Shown here one piece after another: positions 9,024 to 15,909 of a stretch of DNA of 64,000 nt (position 1 is its first letter; every line of letters begins with the position of its first letter). The notes under the pieces are model-generated. The model saw only the letters and a list, made by a program, of their open reading frames with translations, was not told the DNA's origin and searched no databases. The stretch lies in the NCBI GenBank assembly GCA_017428565.1, contig JAFRQP010000058.1, positions 1 through 64,000 on the forward strand. The letters are read 5' to 3'. The translations under genes and the position numbers were made by a program. The stretch comes from Oscillospiraceae bacterium (GTDB lineage Bacteria > Bacillota > Clostridia > Oscillospirales > Oscillospiraceae).

Positions 9024-9147
9024 GATCGCTCCTCCCGGATGATCCGTAATCAAAGTCAGTATAGCACAGTTTTCCCGGTGTGAACAGCGGGCAGCAAAAA
9101 ATTTTACTTTTTTCTCGATCGGGCTCGAGGGGCGTCAAAACAGAGGA

Positions 9148-9176
9148 TTGCAAAGAGGGGCTCGCTGGTGTATCAT
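9148..9176 (+). promoter_or_regulatory. Promoter of the M3 oligopeptidase gene
   Basis: TTGCAA, a 17-base spacer, then TATCAT. Transcription would begin near 9183. This rules out the upstream in-frame start codons inside the promoter and supports the ATG at 9229. Confidence 0.65.
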
Positions 9177-9228
9177 GATGGCAGCAGAAAAACCCGCGAA
9201 CATGAACGAAGAAAGGACGAACAAGACT

Positions 9229-10914
9229 ATGAAAGTTTCCGAACTGCCCTACCGCCGCGTAAGCCTGGAAGAAGTCAAGGCCGTGATGGAGGACGTGATC
9301 CCCCGCATCAAAAACGCCAAGAGCGTGGAGGAGATCCTCAAGGCCCGGGAAGACTATCTGAAGATGGAGCTGGAGTTTTCCACCAACGCCTCTCTCGCCA
9401 GCATGCGCTACACCATCAACACCGTGGATCCCTTCTATGTGGCCGAGAACGAGTACTACGACGAGATCGGCCCCACCGTTGAAAACTACAGCGTGGAGTA
9501 TGCCTCCGCCCTGTTGGACTCCCCCTTCCGCAAGGAGCTGGAGGAGGCTCTCTCCCCCGTGCTCTTCCAGTCCATGGAGGTGGCGCGCAAGAGCATGTCC
9601 AACGAGATCATCGAGGACATGGTGGAGGAGAACAAGCTGGTGCGGGAGTACTCCGATCTGATGGCCGCCATGGAGTTTGAGTGGAAGGGCGAGAAGCTGC
9701 CCCGGGCCATGCTGATGAAGTACGCCAAGGACGCCGACCGGGACACCCGCCGGGAGTGCTATGAGGTGCTGGGCCGCGGGCTGGAGGCGCACAAGGCGGA
9801 GCTGGACGGCATCTTTGACCGGATGGTGCACGTGCGCGACCGGATGGCCAAAAAGATGGGCTACAAGAACTTCGTGGAGCTGGGCTACTACCGTATGGGC
9901 CGGCTCTGCTACGACCAGGAGAAGGTGGCGAATTTCCGCCAGAACGTTCTGAAGGACATCGTGCCCGTGGTGGCGCGGCTCCGCAGCGAGAACGCGAAGC
10001 GCCTGGGCATCGACACCTACATGTTCTACGACGACGGCGTCATCATGCCCGGCGGCGACCCCAGGCCCTTCGGCAAGGCGGAGATCTTTGACTCCGCCAA
10101 GAAGATGTACCACGCCATGGGCAAGGAAACCGGGGACTTCATCGACCTGATGCTGGAAAACGAGGCCTTCGACGTGGACTCCCGCAAGAACAAGTGGGGC
10201 GGCGGCTACTGCACGGAGTTTGCCAAGTACAAGCAGCCCTTCATCCTGGCAAACTTCAACGGCACCGCCGGGGACGTGGACGTGGTGACCCACGAGGCCG
10301 GCCACGCCCTGAACGCCTATCTCATCGCGGACAACCGCTTCGCCCTGGAGCTGGGCTGCGGCGGCATGGAGACCGCCGAGACCCACTCCATGAGCATGGA
10401 GTTCTTCGCCTGGCCCTACATGGCGGACTTCTTCGGCGCGGACGCGGAGCGCTACAAGTTCATGCACGCGCTGGAGAGCTTCTCCTTCATCCCCTACGGC
10501 ACCATGGTGGACGCCTTCCAGCACATCGTCTACGAGAATCCCGATCTGAGCCCCGACGAGCGGGACGCGGAGTGGCTGAAGCTGGAGAAGCAGTTCAGAC
10601 CCCACATCTCCTTCGAGGGCATGCCCTATCTGGAGAAGGGCACCCGCTGGCAGTACCAGATGCACATCTACGAGAGCCCCTTCTATTATATCGACTACTG
10701 CCTGGCCCAGACCGCGGCCTTCCAGTTCCTGCTGGCCAGCCGCCGCGACTACGACGACGCCTTTGCCCGCTACCTGCGGCTGAGTAAGCAGGGCGGCGAG
10801 AAGGTCTGGACGGATCTGCTGGAAGAGGCGGGCTTCCCCTCTCCCTTCCAACCCGGCGCCCTGGCCGACCTTGCCAAGAACGTGGAGGCCCTGCTGGAGA
10901 GCATCAAGGCCTGA
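9229..10914 (+). CDS. M3 family oligoendopeptidase (PepF-like)
   Basis: This 561-residue cytoplasmic zinc metallopeptidase would cut short peptides. The catalytic HExxH reads as HEAGH (in DVDVVTHEAGHALNAYL, about residues 357-361), followed by the third-ligand region METAETHSMSMEFFAWP typical of the M3B oligoendopeptidase family. The C-terminal helical motif WQYQMHIYESPFYYIDYCLAQ is also characteristic. The start is chosen downstream of the promoter at 9148-9176, with a weak GAAAGGA site. A longer frame from 9148 would start inside the promoter. It is divergent from the M18 aminopeptidase gene, so two peptide-degrading enzymes share one intergenic region. Confidence 0.88.
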   Translation: MKVSELPYRRVSLEEVKAVMEDVIPRIKNAKSVEEILKAREDYLKMELEFSTNASLASMRYTINTVDPFYVAENEYYDEIGPTVENYSVEYASALLDSPFRKELEEALSPVLFQSMEVARKSMSNEIIEDMVEENKLVREYSDLMAAMEFEWKGEKLPRAMLMKYAKDADRDTRRECYEVLGRGLEAHKAELDGIFDRMVHVRDRMAKKMGYKNFVELGYYRMGRLCYDQEKVANFRQNVLKDIVPVVARLRSENAKRLGIDTYMFYDDGVIMPGGDPRPFGKAEIFDSAKKMYHAMGKETGDFIDLMLENEAFDVDSRKNKWGGGYCTEFAKYKQPFILANFNGTAGDVDVVTHEAGHALNAYLIADNRFALELGCGGMETAETHSMSMEFFAWPYMADFFGADAERYKFMHALESFSFIPYGTMVDAFQHIVYENPDLSPDERDAEWLKLEKQFRPHISFEGMPYLEKGTRWQYQMHIYESPFYYIDYCLAQTAAFQFLLASRRDYDDAFARYLRLSKQGGEKVWTDLLEEAGFPSPFQPGALADLAKNVEALLESIKA

Positions 10915-10921
10915 GGGCAGG

Positions 10922-10948
10922 TTTGAGTTTTGAGTTTTGAGTTTTGAG
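10922..10948 (+). repeat. Tandem TTTTGAG heptamer repeat
   Basis: Four consecutive copies of a 7-base unit (TTTTGAG, first copy shortened) lie directly after the oligopeptidase stop codon. The same unit in inverted orientation occurs at 15877-15907. Copy number looks prone to slippage; no function is evident. Confidence 0.8.
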
Positions 10949-10956
10949 AAAAGCAT

Positions 10957-10982
10957 CCCCGCCCGACAAAACGGGCGGGGAC
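10957..10982 (+). terminator. GC-rich hairpin after the oligopeptidase gene
   Basis: CCCCGCCC pairs with GGGCGGGG around an eight-base loop. It is followed by further GC-rich dispersed-repeat sequence (GTAGGAGCGGCC..., 11019-11043) rather than a U-tract, so it may be a repeat hairpin that also stops transcription. Confidence 0.45.
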
Positions 10983-11089
10983 AAGCCCCGCCCCTACGAC
11001 GCAAACCGCCATCTCCCCGTAGGAGCGGCCCTTGTGGCCGCCCAACCAAGGTCAAATCCAATCATACCCATCAAAGGAGAGAGAGAAAC

Positions 11090-12190
11090 ATGAGTACGCA
11101 CAGACATTTTCCTTTCGCCGGGGTCTCTGTCCTGTTGACTGCGATCCTGCTGGCCCTTTCCGTCCTGCTGGCCGCCTGCGGCAGCGCAGCGGGAGCCGGG
11201 AATGCAGTAACCGATTCACCGGAAGAGACTTCGATCCCGGAGTCCACCCCCGAACCCACCCCCGAACCCACGCCGGAGCCCACCCCGGAGCCTACGCCGG
11301 CGAATGAAACGGTGGCTGTTCACGCCTATGTCCCAGCGTCCTGGCAGGATCCCTGCGCCAGGGCCTGGAACGACGTCCGCGGAGCGTTCGAGCCCTGGCC
11401 CGGCGAGCCCATGGAGCCCGACGCGGATGCGGGAGATGTATCTGTCCTCTTTTACGAGGGGATCAAGTACGAGGGTGGGAGCTGGTATACAATCCAGATC
11501 CCCACCTGGGCCACTTCCTTCAGCGTCAACGCCAACGGCGGCAGCGTCAAGACCGTGGAAATCCCCCTTCGTCCCGGCGAAGAGGTCTGGATCGAGGTCT
11601 TTGAGGGCGACAGTGAGGAATACTACGCGGACACGCACTACTCCGACGGGCTCTCCAAAACAGTGCCGATCTCGGTGACCGAGATCCCGCCCTTTGCCAA
11701 GGAACGGATCGAATTTGAAGATCAGATCGCCATGTATGATTTTTCGGTGCTGGCGTTTCAAACGGATGATGGGGAAATCAAATTGGTACCGGCCATCTAT
11801 GAACCCATTGAGTCCGAAGATGAGGAAGATACATACTACAGTAATTATTACGATCTGTACACCGGAGAGCTCATCCTCAGTGCAGATGTCGGATATAGTA
11901 ATGCCGCCCCTGATTACATTTACGAATTCTACTACTTGCATCCGAATATAGAAAACTGGCGCATCAAGGATTTCACTGGTGCACTTGAATACATAGATAT
12001 GGGGCTCGACTATTTTTCCGAGGAAGAATATTATTCCTATCAGCATGTGTTGTCCGAATACTATATCAGTGGTGTATCGGACGATGAAATCTTTTATACC
12101 GTTGAAGAATATCGCCAATTCTATGAGGATGCCATCCCGGAAAGGTATCAGGTAGACTCCTATGCTCTGTTCGGTGCTGCCGAATCTTAG
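11090..12190 (+). CDS. Lipoprotein with starch-binding-like (CBM26-type) module
   Basis: The protein has 366 residues with a lipobox signal peptide (about 1-29, ending LLAAC). A cell-wall-spanning linker of repeated TPEP units follows. The next domain (about 75-180) matches the pattern of family 26 carbohydrate modules: VHAYVPASWQDPCARAWND, then WPGEPM, WYTIQIP and FSVNANGG. The C-terminal region is acidic and tyrosine-rich (EEEYYSYQHVLSEYYISG) and not recognised. AAAGGAGAG upstream of 11090 fixes the start; the frame extends further 5' but through repeat DNA. A second lipoprotein with the same TPEP linker lies at 14910. Binding of starch or a related glucan is inferred from the motif only. 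Confidence 0.65.
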   Translation: MSTHRHFPFAGVSVLLTAILLALSVLLAACGSAAGAGNAVTDSPEETSIPESTPEPTPEPTPEPTPEPTPANETVAVHAYVPASWQDPCARAWNDVRGAFEPWPGEPMEPDADAGDVSVLFYEGIKYEGGSWYTIQIPTWATSFSVNANGGSVKTVEIPLRPGEEVWIEVFEGDSEEYYADTHYSDGLSKTVPISVTEIPPFAKERIEFEDQIAMYDFSVLAFQTDDGEIKLVPAIYEPIESEDEEDTYYSNYYDLYTGELILSADVGYSNAAPDYIYEFYYLHPNIENWRIKDFTGALEYIDMGLDYFSEEEYYSYQHVLSEYYISGVSDDEIFYTVEEYRQFYEDAIPERYQVDSYALFGAAES

Positions 12191-12193
12191 TCA

Positions 12194-12231
12194 AAAACAC
12201 ATCCCCGCCCGATCGGGCGGGGATGTGTTTT
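12194..12231. terminator. Bidirectional terminator between convergent genes
   Basis: AAAACACATCCCCGCCC and its complement flank a GATC loop, with T-runs on both sides. It separates the CBM-like lipoprotein gene from the convergent surface-protein gene. Confidence 0.85.
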
Positions 12232-12275
12232 CATACGATTCGCAAAATTCGGCGGGCCGCCGGGGGCGTCGGCCC

Positions 12276-13499
12276 CTACCGGGCGCTGAATTTCTTCTTC
12301 ATGGTGACGAACGCGGCGGCGCTGCCCAGGGCGGAGAGGCTCAGCAGACCGACCCAGAGCGACATATCCGCATCGCCGGTCTTGGGCTTGTCGCTGACGT
12401 TGAGGGTCTTCTCGGCGGTGCCGGTGGCGCAGACCACGGTGAGCTTGTGGGAACCCACCTTCAGCTTCTTCACGGCGGAGCCCTTGATGGTGATGACGGC
12501 GCTGCCGTCCTTCTCGGAAACACTGTAGTCCGAGGCGGGCAGCTCCGTACCGTCCACCAGCACCTTCTGGACGTCCTTCTTCAGCGCGTCGCAGGTGGCC
12601 ACGTAGTCGGAGCCCCAGTTGGCCCGGCCGTTGGTGGTGTCCGTCAGCTTGGGCCGGAAATTGGGGTCGATGCCGTCGCAGCGCTTGCAGCGGCCGTGGG
12701 CGTAGTCATGGCCCAGGGCGGGGATCTCCACGGTCTTAGTCTGGGCCGCGAAGGCGCTGTTTTCAAAGTTGGCGCTCAGGGTCTTCTCGCCCTTCTCGGT
12801 GCAGGTGGGCTCCTTGGTCACGGTCTCGACGGGCTTTGCGCTCTCGCTCTCAGTGTGGGAGGCGTCCCGCTTGCAGCTCCGGCTGGCGGTGCAGGCGCTG
12901 CCGTCCTCGGCCCAGCTGTAACCCGGCTCGTTCCAGTCGTGGCCCAGGGCCGGGATCTCCTCGGTGTAGCTGTCGCCGCAGGAACAGGTGAAAGTCTTGA
13001 CGCCCTTCTCGGTGCAGGTCGGCTCCTTGGTGACCGTGCCCGCGTCGTAGACGTGGGTGTGGGGCGCGTCGCTCTTCTTCTCATAGACAAAGAGGATGGT
13101 CTCGCTGCCGCTGAGGGTCTTCTCCTTGGCGTCCTCGCCCTCGCCGAAGGTGGCGGTGATGACGGCCTTGCCCTCGGCGTCATGGGTGATGCTGAGCTTC
13201 GTCAGCTCCTCATCCTCCAGCATGGTCTTGCTGTAGGTATAGTTCTCGATCTCGGGGCGGGCGTACTTATCGTCCACCGTCAGGTCCTTGCTCAGATCCA
13301 GGTAGTCCGCTTCCTCGTCCCGCAGGGTCTTGCCCTCGGCGTCCACGCACTTGACGGCAAGCTTCTGGGCGGCGGGCTCCTCCTCGGTCTCCATCACGAT
13401 GACGGCCTCCGTGTCGTCCTCGGCAAAGGCGCAGACGCTCATGGACAGAAGCAGCGTCAGCATCAGCAGCAGGGACAGGATCTTCTTTCCTTGTTTCAT
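12276..13499 (-). CDS. Cell-wall-anchored surface protein with two ALGHD modules
   Basis: This 407-residue secreted protein has a signal peptide (MKQGKKILSLLLMLTLLLSMSVCAFA). A MucBP-like stretch about 75-130 is possible (ENYTYSKTMLEDEE...ILFVYEKK). Two cysteine-containing modules follow, both built on KEPTCTEKG and ending in PALGHDW or PALGHDY; the second continues with CKRCDG. After a beta-rich domain comes PKTGD, a hydrophobic helix and KKKFSAR, which together form a sortase-type sorting signal (NPxTG-like variant). It should be covalently anchored to peptidoglycan. The start is supported by AAGGAGG. Its promoter carries an unusual phased TTAAGA array (13601-13686), so expression is probably strongly regulated. 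Confidence 0.78.
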   Translation of the reverse strand: MKQGKKILSLLLMLTLLLSMSVCAFAEDDTEAVIVMETEEEPAAQKLAVKCVDAEGKTLRDEEADYLDLSKDLTVDDKYARPEIENYTYSKTMLEDEELTKLSITHDAEGKAVITATFGEGEDAKEKTLSGSETILFVYEKKSDAPHTHVYDAGTVTKEPTCTEKGVKTFTCSCGDSYTEEIPALGHDWNEPGYSWAEDGSACTASRSCKRDASHTESESAKPVETVTKEPTCTEKGEKTLSANFENSAFAAQTKTVEIPALGHDYAHGRCKRCDGIDPNFRPKLTDTTNGRANWGSDYVATCDALKKDVQKVLVDGTELPASDYSVSEKDGSAVITIKGSAVKKLKVGSHKLTVVCATGTAEKTLNVSDKPKTGDADMSLWVGLLSLSALGSAAAFVTMKKKFSAR

Positions 13500-13555
13500 T
13501 TCAAAAACCTCCTTCAAAGAAAAAAGGATACGTGTTTTTTCGTATCACGCTTTGC

Positions 13556-13584
13556 ATTATAGCCTCTGCGGAGGTCGAAAACAA
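13556..13584 (-). promoter_or_regulatory. Promoter of the sorting-signal surface protein
   Basis: On the minus strand: TTGTTT, 17-base spacer, TATAAT. The phased repeat array at 13601-13686 begins 17 bases upstream of the -35 element. Confidence 0.7.
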
Positions 13585-13600
13585 GGCCTTCGGGCCACAT

Positions 13601-13686
13601 TTAAGAAAGCTTAAGACTCTTAAGAAGTTCCGAAAAGAATTAAGAAATCTTAAGAAATAGCCACATTTTGGCGAAGAAATTAAGTT
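13601..13686 (-). promoter_or_regulatory. Helically phased TTAAGA array (probable activator sites)
   Basis: TTAAGA or TTAAG begins at 13601, 13611, 13620, 13640, 13650 and 13680, that is, on a 10-base grid with gaps. The array lies just upstream of the -35 element. It could bind a response regulator cooperatively along one DNA face, or act as phased bent DNA. Which of these applies is inference. Confidence 0.6.
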
Positions 13687-13730
13687 TTTCAGGACATGTG
13701 AAAGGGGAGCTTGCAGGGTTCGATGACAAG

Positions 13731-13813
13731 GCCGTAGGGGCGATTCACGAATCGCCCGCGAATGGTCAATCAGCCAGGTTCGCGGGCGATTCGTGAATTG
13801 CCCCTACGGTGTT
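13731..13813. repeat. Long inverted repeat of the dispersed GTAGGGGCG family
   Basis: Two arms of about 32 bases, nearly perfect complements beginning GCCGTAGGGGCG and ending CGCCCGCGAA, flank a 16-base loop. Shorter relatives occur near 11019-11043, 12250-12285, 15800-15875 and 19270-19335. It looks like a non-coding REP/MITE-type element and may also act as a terminator for the 13826 gene. Confidence 0.7.
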
Positions 13814-13825
13814 CTTTTGCATCTG

Positions 13826-14335
13826 CTATACAGATGTGATCGCGAGCCAGGCTCCGTCTTCTGTCAGGCTCACTTTTTCGTTGATCGTCTTTTCTCGGAA
13901 TTGCCCCTGATCATCCGTTTCCCAGACCGTACCGGTCAGTGTAATGCTTCCTTTTTCCCGATCCACCGATACCCGGACGTCGAATTTGACCACCTGCCAG
14001 TTCCACTTGTGAACTGTCAGACGGACAGGCTGTTCCACCCCGTCGATCCGCAGCTGAAAGCCGTATCGCCCGTAATCGCGCCCGCGCATGGAGACGCGAG
14101 CGCCGCCGCTTCCATCCTTGCGCGCGCCGACGGAATCGCCGCCGTCCAGCTTTTCCACGGTAAAGGGCACAGATTCTCCGTGCACCTCCACCTGTACCGT
14201 GCCGGTGACCCGGTCCCAGGGATAGAACAGACGATAATACAAGGGCCGGGCAAAGAGGTAGCTGCATGAGCCCAGCAGGAGCGCCAAAAGCAGGCAGATT
14301 CCCAGGGCAATCATGATTTTCTTCAATTTTTCCAT
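13826..14335 (-). CDS. Small membrane-anchored protein of unknown function
   Basis: The protein has 169 residues with one N-terminal membrane helix (IMIALGICLLLALLLGSCSYLF) and an extracytoplasmic domain. The latter looks beta-rich (GTVQVEVHGESVPFTVEKLDGG, then SITLTGTVWETDDQG) and ends close to the membrane-distal C-terminus. No catalytic motif is visible. GGGAGGG lies just upstream of 14335. It follows the 14351-14782 gene by 15 bases and is presumably co-transcribed with it, so the two may form a pair. Not recognised further. Confidence 0.65.
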   Translation of the reverse strand: MEKLKKIMIALGICLLLALLLGSCSYLFARPLYYRLFYPWDRVTGTVQVEVHGESVPFTVEKLDGGDSVGARKDGSGGARVSMRGRDYGRYGFQLRIDGVEQPVRLTVHKWNWQVVKFDVRVSVDREKGSITLTGTVWETDDQGQFREKTINEKVSLTEDGAWLAITSV

Positions 14336-14350
14336 AAGCCCTCCCTGCGC

Positions 14351-14782
14351 TTAGCCTTCCGGAGTGGATCCAAGCAGCATACGCTCAAATTCCTGCACAT
14401 ATTCTCGCTTGATGAGGAGATAAAACACAAGCATGAGCACCGTGAACGCGCCAACAGATCCAAAGAAAAGCCAGCTGATCTCCCCGGTAATCCACCAACG
14501 CGCCAGCACATATACCAGAATGCCGGGAAACAAGAGCAGCTGAAACGCGGTGGCGGGATCCGGGCATGCACGATAGAACACAGCCGTCTCCTTCTCATTT
14601 TCTTCCAACCGGATCAGGAACAGATAGCCAAGCGTTGTCCTCGCCCATTTGTTGCCGGAGGTTTTTCGAAGCCAATAGCCGCCGCCCTTTCTCCGGTGTA
14701 CCCGGTGCCGTCTGCCAAAGCTATTGAACAGAGGCAGCAGCTCCCCGGGCTTTTTCGTGGAAAACAGTCTTTTCTCCTGCAT
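14351..14782 (-). CDS. Small membrane protein of unknown function
   Basis: This 143-residue protein is mostly basic at the N-terminus (RRHRVHRRKGGGYWLRK) and has two adjacent membrane helices in the second half (LLLFPGILVYVLARWWI and LFFGSVGAFTVLMLVFYLLI). The N-terminal part contains WARTTLGYLFLIRLEENEKETAVFYR, which reads as a small beta domain. The ATG at 14782 is used because GAGGTG lies four bases upstream; a GTG three bases earlier is possible. It is the first gene of a two-gene unit with 13826-14335. Not recognised. Confidence 0.62.
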   Translation of the reverse strand: MQEKRLFSTKKPGELLPLFNSFGRRHRVHRRKGGGYWLRKTSGNKWARTTLGYLFLIRLEENEKETAVFYRACPDPATAFQLLLFPGILVYVLARWWITGEISWLFFGSVGAFTVLMLVFYLLIKREYVQEFERMLLGSTPEG

Positions 14783-14871
14783 CACGCACCTCGTATTTCT
14801 GTCAGGTTCGGGTTTCTATCCGTATAACGTCTCAGCCGGCCAAAAGGTTTCAAATATTATTTTGTAAGATT

Positions 14872-14893
14872 CGGGCGGCCAGAAGGCCGCCCG
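14872..14893 (-). terminator. Hairpin after the TPEP-linker lipoprotein gene
   Basis: GGGCGGCC and GGCCGCCC surround a four-base loop just past the stop codon at 14910. It resembles the hairpin at 15854-15875 and belongs to the same dispersed-repeat style. Confidence 0.55.
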
Positions 14894-14909
14894 CTATAAA
14901 AGCTGAACT

Positions 14910-15731
14910 TCAGTCCGCACCCTCAAGCGCTGCTTCTTTTGCCATGTTCAATTCTTCTGTCGTCACCCGCATGGCTTCAGGGATCCAATTTAAATATATA
15001 TGGATCACATCGTTATAAGAATAATTGCCGGATCCACCTTCTCTTAAGTACGGGAAAAACTCAAACATGTATTCCACTTCTTCATCAGTCAATTCCCTGT
15101 CATAGTATTCGATCCAAAAATTGCATGCCATAGTGATGTTATCAACCATACGCAGTTGTATATCATTATTGCAAAAATATGGGTGGATCCCTTCAAATTC
15201 TGCCATCTCATGGTTAAATCCTGTCCAGGCAAATGGGAGATATTCTTCCCGAGCTGTTGCACGATAGGTAAACAACTCTTCAAATGTAAACAAATCCCTG
15301 AATTTATAGATCCTTTCCGAGTCTGACTCGGGCGTAGATACTACATAACCAAACATAATCTTTGGCTTGCCATCAAGATAAAAGCAAGCTGCAAAATACA
15401 TATTCGAAGTATGGAGTTCACTATCGTCAACGATCTCATACTTTTCCATTTCCGCGGCTTCCTCTTCCGGGGTGAGCCTCTTGAAATCAAGAGGCACGAG
15501 CGTCGGCTCCGGGGGCGGCTCCGGGGTGGGTTCGGGCGTCGGCTCCGGGGTGGGTTCGGGCGTCGGCTCCGGGGTGGGGACGGGTTCTGCCGTCGCCTCT
15601 GGTGTCTCGCTGGGCGCGGCCTCTTTCACAGCTGTGCTTTCACAGGCGGACGCAAGGACAGAGAACGCCAGAAGAACAGCAAGAAGAGCTGACATTTTTC
15701 TCATGATCGGAGCTATTTTCCGTGTATTCAT
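14910..15731 (-). CDS. Lipoprotein with TPEP linker, unknown function
   Basis: This 273-residue lipoprotein has its signal peptide ending LASAC and a spacer of repeated TPEP/PEPT units (about 50-80) that would cross the cell wall. The globular part is rich in aromatic and acidic residues (HTSNMYFAACFYLDGKPKIMF, then WTGFNHEMAEFEGIHPYF, then WIEYYDRELTDEEVEYMFEFF) and not assigned to a family. It shares architecture, but not its domain, with the lipoprotein at 11090. The start at 15731 has GGGAAG upstream; an in-frame ATG further out (15776) lies in poorer context. The binding role is unknown. Confidence 0.68.
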   Translation of the reverse strand: MNTRKIAPIMRKMSALLAVLLAFSVLASACESTAVKEAAPSETPEATAEPVPTPEPTPEPTPEPTPEPTPEPPPEPTLVPLDFKRLTPEEEAAEMEKYEIVDDSELHTSNMYFAACFYLDGKPKIMFGYVVSTPESDSERIYKFRDLFTFEELFTYRATAREEYLPFAWTGFNHEMAEFEGIHPYFCNNDIQLRMVDNITMACNFWIEYYDRELTDEEVEYMFEFFPYLREGGSGNYSYNDVIHIYLNWIPEAMRVTTEELNMAKEAALEGAD

Positions 15732-15853
15732 GTTTCTTCTTCCCTCTTCGCGCTTGATTTCAAGATTCTTCGTCATTTGCGCATCACAATGCGCTCCTTC
15801 ATAGGGGGCAGGCCTTGTGGTCGCTCAACGTCGGACATGGATACGAGTCTGCG

Positions 15854-15875
15854 CGGGCGGCCTTTCGGCCGCCCG
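15854..15875 (-). terminator. Hairpin terminator of the flavodiiron gene
   Basis: CGGGCGGCC and GGCCGCCCG with a four-base loop lie 35 bases past the stop at 15910. Confidence 0.55.
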
Positions 15876-15876
15876 T

Positions 15877-15907
15877 ACTCAAAACTCAAAACTCAAAACT
15901 CAAAACT
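15877..15907 (-). repeat. Tandem CTCAAAA heptamer repeat
   Basis: Four copies of CTCAAAA lie between the flavodiiron stop codon and its hairpin. This is the reverse complement of the TTTTGAG repeat at 10922-10948. Confidence 0.8.
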
Positions 15908-15909
15908 GC

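Noticed and set aside
6417..9083. Plus-strand open frame of 888 codons across 6.4-9.1 kb, rich in Gly, His, Leu and Val
   Set aside because: It is antisense to three well-supported genes (pseudo-lactamase, M18 peptidase, end of the lipoprotein gene). Its composition is typical of the reverse frame of GC-rich genes, and it has no family motif.
10922..10948. Short regular repeats (also 15877-15907) considered as a CRISPR array
   Set aside because: The unit is only 7 bp with no spacers, and no cas genes are present.
9004..11061. Minus-strand open frame of 685 codons opposite the oligopeptidase
   Set aside because: It mirrors the M3 peptidase gene, which has catalytic motifs and a promoter. The reverse frame has no ribosome binding site or recognisable domain.
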